Positions 1 to 8,005 of a DNA stretch of 46,313 nt are shown here, in pieces. The stretch's first letter is position 1. Each line of letters begins with the position of its first letter. This DNA is from Nocardia altamirensis NBRC 108246 (GTDB taxonomy: Bacteria > Actinomycetota > Actinomycetes > Mycobacteriales > Mycobacteriaceae). The notes under the pieces were generated by a model, which saw only the letters and a list, made by a program, of their open reading frames with translations, was not told where the DNA came from and did not search any database. A program made the translations under genes and the position numbers. The stretch is from positions 1 to 46,313 of the forward strand of contig NZ_BDAY01000094.1 in the NCBI RefSeq assembly GCF_001612685.1, written 5' to 3'.

Positions 1-540
1 ATAGCCGCCTGGGCCCGCGACGCCTTGCGCGAGGACAGCGATCTGCACTATGACCTGCTCGATCTCGCCGAGGTCGGGCTGCCGTTCCTGGACGAACCCC
101 GCAAGGCCGCGCTACAGCAGTACGAGCATGAACACACCCGAGCCTGGAGCCGGCTCGTGCAGAGCTACCACGGCTTCTTTTTCGTGTTCCCGCAATACAA
201 CTGGGGCTACCCCGGCGTCCTGAAGAACGCGCTCGACTACCTCTGTTGGGAATGGCGCGACCGTCCCGCGAGCCTGCTGACCTACGGCACCCACGGCGGC
301 AACAGGGGCGCCGACCAGCTCATCGGCGTCCTGCACGGACTGCACATGCGACTGCTCGACACCCACGTCGAAGTCGTCATCACCGACCAGGACGTGGACG
401 AAAACTGGCAGCTGCGCGACCTCGACGCCACGCTGCACCCGAACCGGGAACTGCTGCGCAAGATCGGTGCGGAAATGTCCCGCGCACTCGACGACAACTC
501 GTCACCGCAGCCCTTGCGGAGAACGGAGAAACAATCATGA
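1..540 (+). CDS. NADPH-dependent FMN reductase family protein (5' partial)
   Basis: The reading frame is open from base 1, so the N-terminus lies outside the window; a TTG at 25 is only an internal codon. The visible part carries the flavodoxin-like flavin reductase signature, PQYNWGYPGVLKNALDYL (about residues 65-82 of the visible frame), which matches the PxYNxSxPGxLKNAIDxL phosphate/isoalloxazine loop of NADPH-dependent FMN reductases, followed by a Gly-rich stretch (YGTHGGNRGADQL) expected before the last helix. Members reduce FMN or small quinones in the cytosol using NAD(P)H. The stop overlaps the start of the next gene (ATGA), so the two are translationally coupled. The exact substrate is not readable from the sequence. 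Confidence 0.85.
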   Translation: MAAWARDALREDSDLHYDLLDLAEVGLPFLDEPRKAALQQYEHEHTRAWSRLVQSYHGFFFVFPQYNWGYPGVLKNALDYLCWEWRDRPASLLTYGTHGGNRGADQLIGVLHGLHMRLLDTHVEVVITDQDVDENWQLRDLDATLHPNRELLRKIGAEMSRALDDNSSPQPLRRTEKQS

Positions 541-1400
541 CAACCCGCCAGGTGGGCTTCATCGGGCTCGGGAAGATGGGCGGCGCCCTCGCGGGCCGAC
601 TGCTCGATGCCGGTTACGACGTCACCGTGTGGAGCCGGACTGCCGCCAAGGCGGACGACCTGCTTGCACGCGGTGCGCGGCTCGCCGACCGCCCCGAAGA
701 CGCGATCGCCACCGGAATGGTCTTCTCGATGCTGAGCAACGAGGAAGCGGTGCGGCAGGTCTTCACCGAGGACCGGATCCGCTCCGCGCCAGAGGGTTTC
801 GTGCACGTCAATCACGCGACCGTCAGCCCGGCCGCGGCGCGCGAGTTCGCCGCGGCCGGCGGGGGATACCTCAGCGCCCCGGTGGTCGGCCGACCCGAGG
901 CGGTGGTGGCCGGGAAGCTCGCCGTGCTGATCTCGGGCGACGCGGACGTCCGAGCCGCGACAGCACCGATGCTCGCCGCGCTCGGCCGAAAGGTGTGGGA
1001 CTTCGGCGACACGGTGGACGCCGCACCGACGGTGAAGATCGCGATCAACTATTTGATCCTGCACGCGTTGCAGGCACTGTCCGAATCGATCACCCTGCTG
1101 GAGCACGCCGATCTGAATGCGGGGCGGTTCGTCGAAATGATCAACGATTCGGTCTTTCCTGGCCCGGTGTACAGCGGCTACGGCAACGCCATCGCGACGA
1201 GCACTTACACGCCGCCAGGGTTCACCACCACGCTCGGATTGAAGGACCTGAACCTCGCGCTGAGCGCCGCCGCCGAACTCGGCGTCGCACTACCGGCCGG
1301 ACCGGCCCTGCACGACGTGTTCGCCGCCGCGGTCGAGCAGATCGGCGCGGATCTCGACTGGGCGAGCGTCGCCGAAGTCACCCGGAAACGGTCCCGCTGA
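537..1400 (+). CDS. NAD(P)-dependent 6PGDH/3-hydroxyisobutyrate dehydrogenase-like oxidoreductase
   Basis: A 287-residue protein starting at the ATG that overlaps the upstream stop. The N-terminus has the Rossmann motif GFIGLGKMGGALAGRLLDAG (GxGxxG), then VWSRT, where the Arg suggests NADPH preference. The C-terminal helical half contains VKIAINYL, the position of the catalytic Lys in the beta-hydroxyacid dehydrogenase family (K at the start of a NxxL-type helix), and GLKDLNLAL, the usual second conserved segment. Length is normal for the family. Its neighbour is a flavin reductase, suggesting a small redox or stress operon rather than valine catabolism; imine reductases also belong to this fold, so the substrate is open. 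Confidence 0.85.
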   Translation: MTTRQVGFIGLGKMGGALAGRLLDAGYDVTVWSRTAAKADDLLARGARLADRPEDAIATGMVFSMLSNEEAVRQVFTEDRIRSAPEGFVHVNHATVSPAAAREFAAAGGGYLSAPVVGRPEAVVAGKLAVLISGDADVRAATAPMLAALGRKVWDFGDTVDAAPTVKIAINYLILHALQALSESITLLEHADLNAGRFVEMINDSVFPGPVYSGYGNAIATSTYTPPGFTTTLGLKDLNLALSAAAELGVALPAGPALHDVFAAAVEQIGADLDWASVAEVTRKRSR

Positions 1401-1406
1401 GCACGT

Positions 1407-1583
1407 TCAGTCCGCGGAGCTGTCGCGGAGGATGGCGGTCAGCAGGGCCGCGGCCGCGGCGATGACGGCGGTGGCGGTGAACGCGGCGCCGTACGCGTTG
1501 GCGAGCTGGGATGGCGAGGATTGATTGCCGGAGGCGCCGGTTACGGTGGCGATTGCGAGCTGGCGGGCCAGATCGGTTGCGGC
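1407..1583 (-). pseudogene. C-terminal remnant of a DHA2-family MFS transporter
   Basis: On the minus strand an open frame of about 58 codons ends in TGA at 1407-1409. It reads ...DLARQLAIATVTGASGNQ then LANAYGAAFTATAVIAAAAALLTAIL, followed by a short polar tail. This looks like the last part of a 14-TM DHA2 drug exporter (the R-Q-L-G-x-A motif of TM13, the extracellular loop and the final hydrophobic helix). The upstream frame is closed by a stop at 1584-1586 and there is no start or remaining transporter sequence, because the next minus-strand gene lies there instead. I infer a gene stub left by deletion. It is not a copy of the intact exporter at 12179-13609, whose C-terminus differs. Confidence 0.55.
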
Positions 1584-1605
1584 TCATAACATCCGGTGGT
1601 GCCGA

Positions 1606-2559
1606 TCAGCGGATCTCGACCACCACTTTGCCAAGGGCGTGTCCCTCGCCGACGTGGGTCAGCGCGTCCGCGGTCTCGTCGAGGGGGAAACTGCGGTCGA
1701 TGTGGATTCCGATCCGTCCCGCGACACACGATTCCGCGAGGGGGGTGAAGTGCGCGGGCCCTTCCTTCACCGCGAGCACCCCGAGCCCGCGGCCGGTCAC
1801 CATTCCGGCGACCACTCCGACCGTCGTCAACCGCAGCAACGCGCTCGTGGTGCCGCCGACGCAGCGATACCGGCCGCCACGCGCGACCGACCTGCGATAG
1901 GCGAAGACCGACCGGTGGGCAACGAGGTCGAGCACCCGGTCGTACGGTCCGGTTCGGGTGAAATCCTCAGCGCGATAGTCGATGACCTCGTCAGCGCCGA
2001 GCGTGCGCATGAACGCCAGTTTGGCGGCGTTGTCCACGCCGGTCACCTGCGCCCCGGCACTCTTGGCCAACTGGATCGCAAATGCTCCGGACCCGCCGCC
2101 CGCTCCGTTGATCAACACCGACATACCGGCTGTGATGCCTGCCGTGCCCTGCAGTGCTATCGCCCCCGCCTGTGGCAGCGTCGACGCCTCGGCGAAGCTC
2201 AGCGACGCCGGTTTGTGCGCCAGCGCCGATTCAGGAACCACGGCATATTCCGCGAACCCACCCTTGAGCGTGAGATTGTCGCCGTAGACCTCGTCACCCG
2301 GTGCGAACACGGTGACCTCGGAGCCGACGGCTTCGACCCGTCCGGCGATATCGGATCCGAGAACCGGGCGCCTAGGTGTCCGGAGCCCGCCGATGCGTGA
2401 ATACAGCGGCGTCCCCTGCAGTGTTTCCCAGTCGGAGAGGTTGACCGACGTCGCGTGCACCTGGACGAGCACCTGTTTCGGCCCCGGGGAAGGCGTTGGG
2501 ACCTCCGCGATCGACAGCACCTCGGGGCCGCCGTAGCGGTCGTACACGACGGCCCTCAT
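1606..2559 (-). CDS. NAD(P)-dependent zinc-independent alcohol dehydrogenase / quinone oxidoreductase (MDR superfamily)
   Basis: A 317-residue medium-chain dehydrogenase/reductase. The N-terminal GroES-like domain begins MRAVVYDRYGGPEVL and contains the GSDIAGRVEAVGS segment; the cofactor domain has INGAGGGSGAFAIQLAKSAGA, the AxGGVG-type loop of quinone oxidoreductases, and ends in ALGKVVVEI, the classical C-terminus of this subgroup. The cysteines and histidines of zinc ADHs are absent, so it is the zinc-free QOR/reticulon-4-interacting-protein type that reduces quinones or enones with NADPH. It stands alone: a transporter remnant lies downstream and a long gene-poor stretch upstream. Confidence 0.85.
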   Translation of the reverse strand: MRAVVYDRYGGPEVLSIAEVPTPSPGPKQVLVQVHATSVNLSDWETLQGTPLYSRIGGLRTPRRPVLGSDIAGRVEAVGSEVTVFAPGDEVYGDNLTLKGGFAEYAVVPESALAHKPASLSFAEASTLPQAGAIALQGTAGITAGMSVLINGAGGGSGAFAIQLAKSAGAQVTGVDNAAKLAFMRTLGADEVIDYRAEDFTRTGPYDRVLDLVAHRSVFAYRRSVARGGRYRCVGGTTSALLRLTTVGVVAGMVTGRGLGVLAVKEGPAHFTPLAESCVAGRIGIHIDRSFPLDETADALTHVGEGHALGKVVVEIR

Positions 2560-3263
2560 GCGATTCCAGCACCGAGGATCGAGCGACAGCCTGACACCTC
2601 ACAAACTCTAGTCGGCGAGGGCTTCGATCGCGTCGAGATCGTCATCGCTAATCGCGAACATCATTATCGGGTCTGGATTCTCAGCGTCTACTCATCAGCA
2701 GAAGGCGTTCTGCATGCCGTCTATCCCATGCCAACTTCATTCGGAACGAGTGAGCGGTAGTGCAGCAACCCGCGCGGTCCGAAGCAGCAACGCAGGTCTG
2801 CGGAAGTTCCACGGGCCGTACGGATCACGCCTGTCCTGGCCAGGCTCTAATTCGGTCGACAGGGAGCGGCTCAATCACTAGAAGCGCACGGAGATGCACG
2901 CTGTGCGTGCGGCGACCGCGACTGGTCGGGTGATCAGTGGGAACTGATGGCGGCATCGGCCGAGAGGCCACTTACCTCAGTTCCCAGTGATCAACTGTCC
3001 AGCAATGTATCTCGGGCGAGGATTCGCCCTGCGATAGAGGAAAGCAGGCAGCGTCCGGCACTAGCCGCAGGGCGTGTGCGTACGCGAACGCACGCCGGAA
3101 TCGCCTTCGCAGACCGATGTTCTGTGCGAACCTTGACAGGTCGATCACGTCCAGATGCCTTGTGCTGTAACCATCTTCGACGGTTCGACGAATGTAGCGT
3201 CACCAGATGCGTCTGGCCCTGTGCGACAGAATGATCGGTGGCAGTCAAGTAACGGGGGTCGGT
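2560..3263. other. Gene-poor intergenic stretch
   Basis: About 700 bases without a convincing gene. Short frames occur on both strands, but none has actinomycete-like third-position GC over its length, a ribosome binding site and recognisable motifs together. A plus-strand frame ending at 2760 (about 45 codons of ordinary-looking protein, with RVEIVIANREHHYRVWILSV) could be a decayed gene end; I could not place it in a family. No tRNA or other RNA was recognised. Confidence 0.4.
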
Positions 3264-3468
3264 ATGCGGAAATGGACCGCGGCGATGGCACTGGGCATGG
3301 CCGCAAGACCTCGGCACCCTTGTTCTCACCGAGGCCCTCGCCGAATCACCCACTCCTGAACCGAGATTCGACCCTCTGTGCGTCGCTGCGGGCATTGCTG
3401 CCCCGCGCGACCAGCTCGCCGCCGACCGCAGCACGATCTACGCCGCAGCCGTCACCCGCCGTACCTAG
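3264..3468 (+). pseudogene. Possible degenerate small gene, frameshifted
   Basis: An ATG at 3264 opens a frame reading MRKWTAAMALGMAA, which resembles the start of a secreted protein. Coding-like sequence then continues one frame over (LGTLVLTEALAESPTPEPRF ... ending AAAVTRRT) to a TAG at 3466-3468. The shift falls near 3300-3310. The second part has the GC-rich third positions expected of real genes here. Its stop overlaps the stop of the convergent siderophore-interacting protein gene. No family is recognised; it may be a pseudogene, an assembly error or chance. Confidence 0.25.
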
Positions 3469-4226
3469 CTGGCAGCCGAGGCGGGCTCTTGTGCCTTGAG
3501 CTCGGCCTTCCATTCGCGGAAGCCTTCTTCGGTGCGGCCGCGACGCCAGTAGCCGGAGATCGACGCGGCCCATTCGGCGGGCACATTGCGTTCGCGGCGG
3601 ACGTATCGACGCAGGTCGTGCATGACGGCCTGGGCTTCGCCGTGGATGAAGACCTGGACCCGGCCGTCGTCCCACGGGGCGTTGCGGACGGTCTCGGCGA
3701 GTACCTCGCCGGGGGCCTCGGTGCCGCGGTGCAGCCAGGTGAGCTCGACGCCGTCGGGCTTGTGCAGGGGGAGTTCGTCGTCGGGGCCTGCGACCTCGAT
3801 GAAGACCTTGCCGACCGTGTCGGCGCCCATCGCTTCCAGCGCGGCCGCGATGGCGGGGAGCGCGGACTCGTCGCCGGCCAGCAGGTGCCAGTCGGCGTCG
3901 GCGCGCGGGGCGTAGGCGCCGCCGGGGCCGTAGAGGTCGATGGTGTCGCCCGGCTTGGCCTCCGCCGCCCACGGTCCCGCGATGCCCTCAGCGCCGTGAT
4001 AGACGAAGTCGGCCGCGATCTCGCCCGCTGCGGCGTCGACGGAACGGACGGTGTAGGTGCGCAGCACCTCGATCCCCTCGCGGTCGAAGATGAACTTGAC
4101 GTAGGAGTCGGTGAATCCGTTGGTCTGGAATGCGGCGAAGCCGGGGCCGCCGAGGTGGACCCGGATCAGGTGCGGGCTGAGCCACTCGGTGCGCTGCACG
4201 GTCAGGGTGGTGCGGGGTCGGGCCAT
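3465..4226 (-). CDS. Siderophore-interacting protein (FAD-binding ferric-siderophore reductase)
   Basis: About 253 residues from the ATG at 4226, preferred over a GTG at 4241 because GGAGG lies 7 bases before the ATG and inside the longer reading. The protein has the SIP/ViuB layout: an N-terminal FAD-binding barrel with RTYTVRSVD (the RxYTxR flavin motif), a middle segment GPGGAY, then a NAD(P)H domain with HLLAGDESALPAIAA (the GDET/S-type motif) and a C-terminal ISGYWRRGRTEEGFREWK, the conserved YWRxGxxE end of the family. It releases iron in the cytosol by reducing ferric siderophores. An iron box sits about 25 bases upstream of the start, so iron repression is expected. Confidence 0.92.
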   Translation of the reverse strand: MARPRTTLTVQRTEWLSPHLIRVHLGGPGFAAFQTNGFTDSYVKFIFDREGIEVLRTYTVRSVDAAAGEIAADFVYHGAEGIAGPWAAEAKPGDTIDLYGPGGAYAPRADADWHLLAGDESALPAIAAALEAMGADTVGKVFIEVAGPDDELPLHKPDGVELTWLHRGTEAPGEVLAETVRNAPWDDGRVQVFIHGEAQAVMHDLRRYVRRERNVPAEWAASISGYWRRGRTEEGFREWKAELKAQEPASAAS

Positions 4227-4249
4227 AGGTAAACCTCCCACGTATGTTG

Positions 4250-4268
4250 TTAGGGTCGCCTAACCGAC
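4250..4268. promoter_or_regulatory. IdeR/DtxR-type iron box
   Basis: The 19-mer TTAGGGTCGCCTAACCGAC agrees with the IdeR/DtxR consensus TTAGGTTAGSCTAACCTAA at about 14-15 of 19 positions, with the strongest match in the core half-sites TTAGG and CTAACC. It lies between the divergent siderophore-interacting protein and nitroreductase genes, close to the start of the former, which is exactly where an iron-dependent repressor would act. Confidence 0.75.
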
Positions 4269-4364
4269 CCTACTCCGGGTTTCGGTTCGGCGGTATCGCG
4301 GTACGTTCGGTTCACGGTGCGGGCAATCGCTGACGAAGAGGCAGCGGAAGGTCAGGATGACGGA

Positions 4365-5192
4365 ATGACTCAGACTGCGCCGACGCCGACCCACCTGGTG
4401 CAACAACGTTATCGTGCGCCGGAACCGAGCGGGCCGACCCAGTGGAATCCCGTGCTCGACGTGTTGCACCGGCACCGCTCGGTGCGGCGCTATCTCACCG
4501 ATCCGGTGACGGATGACACACTGCGCCTGCTGATTTCGGCAGCGCAGTCCGCCCCGACCTCCTCGAATCTGCAGGTGTGGAGTGTGATCGCGGTGCGCGA
4601 TCCCGAGCGCAGGGCGCGGCTGGCGGCGCTGCCAGGCAACCAGGTGCACATCCTGCAGGCGCCGGTATTGCTGGTCTGGACAGCCGATTTCGCCCGCCTG
4701 CGCCAGCTCGCCGCGGATCGGGAGGCGCCGCTGGACGGCGCGGACTACCTCGAATCGAGCTACGTCGGGTTCATTGATGCCGCCCTGGCCGCGCAGAACG
4801 CGGTGGTGGCCGCGGAATCCCTCGGGCTCGGCACGGTCTACCTCGGCGCGTTGCGCAACAACCCGGAAGATGTTGCGGCGGAACTGAACCTGCCGCCCCA
4901 GGTCTTCGCGGTCTTCGGTCTGCTTGTCGGCCATCCGGATCCGAGCGAGGACGCCAGGGTCAAGCCGCGGCTGCCGCAGGGCGCGGTGCTGCATCACGAG
5001 ACCTACGACCTGGCTGCGCAGCGTGACCATGTCGCCGACTACGAGTCCCGCATCGCCGAATTCTATGCCGAGCAGGAGCTTTCGCACTCCTGGACCGAGC
5101 GGGTGCTGGCCCGCCTCGCCTCCGAGGAGAGCCTGAACGGCCGTCATCGACTGCGTGAATCGCTCGCCAATCATGGCTTCCGGTTGAAGTAG
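4365..5192 (+). CDS. Nitroreductase-family NADPH-dependent oxidoreductase (NfsA/FRP-like)
   Basis: Start chosen at the ATG at 4365, preceded by a GGAAGG-type ribosome site, rather than at the in-frame GTG at 4317; this gives 275 residues. The N-terminal HRSVRRYLTDPVTDDTLRLLI followed by SAPTSSNLQVWS is the FMN-binding signature of NfsA-type nitroreductases, and GLGTVYLGALRNNPEDV is the second FMN-contact segment. The C-terminal Arg/Tyr-rich extension (VADYESRIAEFYAEQ...SWTERV) also fits the NfsA/FRP group of about 240-280 residues. It is divergent from the siderophore-interacting protein and could share its iron control. Physiological substrate unknown (quinones, nitroaromatics or free flavin). 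Confidence 0.88.
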   Translation: MTQTAPTPTHLVQQRYRAPEPSGPTQWNPVLDVLHRHRSVRRYLTDPVTDDTLRLLISAAQSAPTSSNLQVWSVIAVRDPERRARLAALPGNQVHILQAPVLLVWTADFARLRQLAADREAPLDGADYLESSYVGFIDAALAAQNAVVAAESLGLGTVYLGALRNNPEDVAAELNLPPQVFAVFGLLVGHPDPSEDARVKPRLPQGAVLHHETYDLAAQRDHVADYESRIAEFYAEQELSHSWTERVLARLASEESLNGRHRLRESLANHGFRLK

Positions 5193-5193
5193 A

Positions 5194-5852
5194 TCAGGCC
5201 GCGATGACCTTCTCCTTGAACAGTTCGAACGAGCGGATCCGGTCCTCGAGGTCGTAAACCAGTGTGTTGAGCATGATCTCGTCCGGTTGGGTGCGGGCGA
5301 CCAGGTCATCGAGCTGCTGACGGACCGTCGCAGGCGAGCCGAGCAGCTGTCCTTCCCTGCGCTGTTCGATGAAGTGCCGCTCGCGCGCACCGAGCGGAAA
5401 CGCGGCGGCCTGCTCCGGTGTCGGCAGCGCCTGCGGCCGTCCCGCGGCCAGCTGCAGGAAGGCCAGTTCGCGCGGCATCGCGAGGATATCGGCCTGCTCG
5501 TCGGTGTCGGCGACCACCGCGGCGACCGCGATCATCGCGTGCGGGCGCGCCAAATGCTCCGATGGCTGGAAGTTTTCGCGATACAGCGCCAGCGCAGGCT
5601 CGGTATTGGCGGCGCTGAAATGGTGCGCGAAAGCGAACCGCAACCCGAGCGCGGCCGCGACCTGCGCGCTGTACCCGCTCGAGCCGAGCAGCCAGACCTC
5701 CGGCTCGTCGCCGATGCCGCGACCCAGAACCGGTGAAATCCCATCGCCTCGGTGCGCCGCGCCAACTCGGTGGTGGCAGCAAGCCCAGCACCCACCGTGC
5801 GGCCGGACTGCACCGGTGCGAGATCCAGCACGGACAGCGGAACGTCGATCAT
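5194..5852 (-). pseudogene. Luciferase-like flavin monooxygenase with internal deletion and frameshift
   Basis: The minus strand starts MIDVPLSVLDLAPVQSG, the standard N-terminus of the YhbW/MsnO8-type LLM flavin oxidoreductases, and runs to GFHRFWVA, where AEHHNM normally follows. Instead the frame jumps directly to GDEPEVWLLGSSGYSAQVAA in another frame (junction near 5715-5725) and then continues normally to the conserved end (RTQPDEIMLNTLVYDLEDRIRSF). About 219 residues can be recovered against about 330 in the family, so roughly 110 residues covering the flavin/substrate barrel strands are missing and the two halves are out of frame. The product should be dead. The tail overlaps nothing, and its stop lies 2 bases from that of the convergent nitroreductase. 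Confidence 0.8.
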
Positions 5853-6096
5853 GTGACTCCTCCGAAGTGGCGACCCCCTTTGGCAACGCAGGGTTCACTC
5901 GACATATTTCGAGTCGTCTGACCTGCGATCTTCCCTGCGATGGGGTTCCGACGATGCGACCTCTGGCCGTGCGGACCGGTAGCGTGACGCACTGATCGTT
6001 TGCCTGGACATGCGATGATCCCATGAAATTGTGTCCGGGATCACCGACGTGGGACCCGGACGTCGCGTCGTTGCCGCAAGAGAGAAGGACCGCACT

Positions 6097-7515
6097 ATGA
6101 CAGCCGCCGACCGTCATCTATCGGACGCCGGAACACTCGACCAGGCCGGTGCAGGCGACTCGGAAGGCTACTCACGCGGCCTGAGCCCGCGGACCATTCA
6201 GATGATCGCCATCGGCGGCGCGATCGGCACCGGTCTGTTCTACGGTGCGGGCGGCGCGATCGAGCAGGCCGGGCCCGCGCTGATCCTGGCGTACCTCGCG
6301 GCAGGCCTGGCGATCTTCGTGATCATGCGCGCGCTGGGGGAGTTGCTCACCTATCGGCCGGTGTCCGGCAGCTTCGCCGAGTACGCGCACGAATTCCTCG
6401 GCCGCTACGCAGGTTTCGTGACCGGCTGGTCGTACTGGGCGGTGTGGGTCGCGACCTGTATGGCCGAGATCACCGTGGCAGGCAAGTACGTCCAATACTG
6501 GTTCGACATCGAACCGTGGATCACCGCGCTGGTGGTGCTCGCGCTGATGTTCGCGGCGAACCTGATCTCGGTGCGGCTGTTCGGTGAGGGTGAATTCTGG
6601 TTCTCCGCCATCAAGGTCACCGCGATCATCGGCATGATCCTGCTCGGCATCGGCGTGCTCACCATCGGCTTCGGTCATGCGGCCAACCCGACCGTCACCA
6701 ACCTGTGGGCCGACGGCGGCGTGTTCCCCAACGGCTTCGGCCAGTCGCTGCTGGTGCTGCAGATCGTGCTGTTCGCGTACGTCGGTGTGGAGCTGGTCGG
6801 TGTCACCGCAGGCGAGGCGCGCGAGCCGCGCAAGACCCTGCGCAAGGCGATCAACACCCTGCCGTTCCGAATCGGCCTGTTCTATGTCGGCGCGCTGGTG
6901 GTGATCATGTCGGTGTCGAGCTGGCGGAACTTCCACGCGGGCAAGAGCCCGTTCGTCGAGGTGTTCCAGCAGATCGGCATCCCCGGCGCGGCGGGCATCA
7001 TCAACTTCGTGCTGCTGACCGCGGCGCTGTCGTCCTGCAACTCGGGCATCTACTCGACAGGGCGCATGCTGCGCACGCTGTCGCTGCACGGCGAGGCGCC
7101 GTCGGTGCTGACGAAACTGAGCACCCGCCACGTGCCCTACGTCGGCATCAGTGCGTCGGCGGCCTTCATGGTGATCGGCGTGATCGTCAACGTCATCTCG
7201 CCGGACAAGGCGTTCGCCTACATCACGTCGGTGAGCACCATCGGCATCATCTTCGTCTGGGGCATCATCCTGGTCTGCCATCTGGCCTACCGTGCCAAGG
7301 TGGCCCGCGGTGAGCTCCCCGCGGCCGACTATCGACTCCCCGCCGCGCCCTACACCACCATCGCGGCCCTCGCCTTCCTCGCCCTGGTCGTCGTCCTGCT
7401 GTTCTGGACCGAGAGCGGCCGCACCGCGATCGCCGTCGGCGTGGTGTGGGCAGTGCTGGTCTCGGCCGGCTACCTGGCCCTCACCCGGCTCGGAAAGGAA
7501 AGCGCAGCAAAGTAA
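6097..7515 (+). CDS. Amino-acid permease of the APC superfamily (AnsP/GABA-permease type)
   Basis: A 472-residue inner-membrane protein from the ATG at 6097, preceded by GAGAAGGA; an upstream in-frame start at 6031 has no ribosome site. The first helix carries RTIQMIAIGGAIGTGLFYGAG, the classical AAT-family motif with the unwound GxIGTGLF substrate loop, followed by the conserved ELLTYRPVSGSFAEYA segment. About twelve hydrophobic helices follow, with SSCNSGIYSTGRMLRTLS in the TM8 region. This places it with L-asparagine, GABA, D-Ala/D-Ser/Gly permeases; the exact amino acid cannot be read. It stands alone, divergent from the broken monooxygenase. Confidence 0.9.
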   Translation: MTAADRHLSDAGTLDQAGAGDSEGYSRGLSPRTIQMIAIGGAIGTGLFYGAGGAIEQAGPALILAYLAAGLAIFVIMRALGELLTYRPVSGSFAEYAHEFLGRYAGFVTGWSYWAVWVATCMAEITVAGKYVQYWFDIEPWITALVVLALMFAANLISVRLFGEGEFWFSAIKVTAIIGMILLGIGVLTIGFGHAANPTVTNLWADGGVFPNGFGQSLLVLQIVLFAYVGVELVGVTAGEAREPRKTLRKAINTLPFRIGLFYVGALVVIMSVSSWRNFHAGKSPFVEVFQQIGIPGAAGIINFVLLTAALSSCNSGIYSTGRMLRTLSLHGEAPSVLTKLSTRHVPYVGISASAAFMVIGVIVNVISPDKAFAYITSVSTIGIIFVWGIILVCHLAYRAKVARGELPAADYRLPAAPYTTIAALAFLALVVVLLFWTESGRTAIAVGVVWAVLVSAGYLALTRLGKESAAK

Positions 7516-7531
7516 TTCCGGCCACGCACGC

Positions 7532-7939
7532 TCACCTGTCGAAGCGGTAGGTGAGCGTGTAGGTGTTGGTCCCGTCGTCGGCTCGGTAGCCGCCGGTGCC
7601 GCTGATCCCGGTCAGCCCCTCGGTGCCCGAGCCGGGGACGACGGACCAGTCGGCGCGCGAATTCCCGGTGGGATCGAACGTGCCGGTCATGCGGAGGATG
7701 AAGCTGCCGGAGCGGCCACCCAGGGTGCAGCGCGTGCGCTGCAGACTGTCGAAACTGCCGCTGCCGTCGGGCAAAGTGCAGGTCAGGCCTTGCCATTCGG
7801 CGTCGCCTTCGATGTCGCCGGTGTAGAGGTCGTACCCCTTGGCTGCGCCCAATGTCGGTGCGTCCGGGACGACCGCGAATTCGGTCTGGTCCCAGGATTT
7901 CGATTCGATCGTCCCGGTGGCGAGTGTCGTTGTGGTCAT
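7532..7939 (-). CDS. DUF3224 domain protein
   Basis: A 135-residue protein from the ATG at 7937-7939 (MTTTTLATGTIESKSWDQ). It shows the DUF3224 pattern: an acidic/aromatic N-terminal strand (ESKSWDQTEF), GDIEGDAEWQGL, then a Gly-rich beta-barrel repeat ending in SGTGGYRADDGTNTYTLTYRFD. The family forms a small allene-oxide-cyclase-like barrel of unknown function. There is no signal peptide. It is divergent from an AraC regulator across 66 bases, which suggests the regulator controls it. Confidence 0.85.
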   Translation of the reverse strand: MTTTTLATGTIESKSWDQTEFAVVPDAPTLGAAKGYDLYTGDIEGDAEWQGLTCTLPDGSGSFDSLQRTRCTLGGRSGSFILRMTGTFDPTGNSRADWSVVPGSGTEGLTGISGTGGYRADDGTNTYTLTYRFDR

Positions 7940-8005
7940 GCGGACGACGATATGGCTGGTCGCCGATGGTGGTCTTGAACAAACGCGAACGCGTGATAAT
8001 GGAGC

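Noticed and set aside
2991..3434. 147-codon minus-strand ORF in the gap before the siderophore-interacting protein
   Set aside because: Arg/Ser-rich composition without motifs; the plus strand over part of it looks more coding-like.
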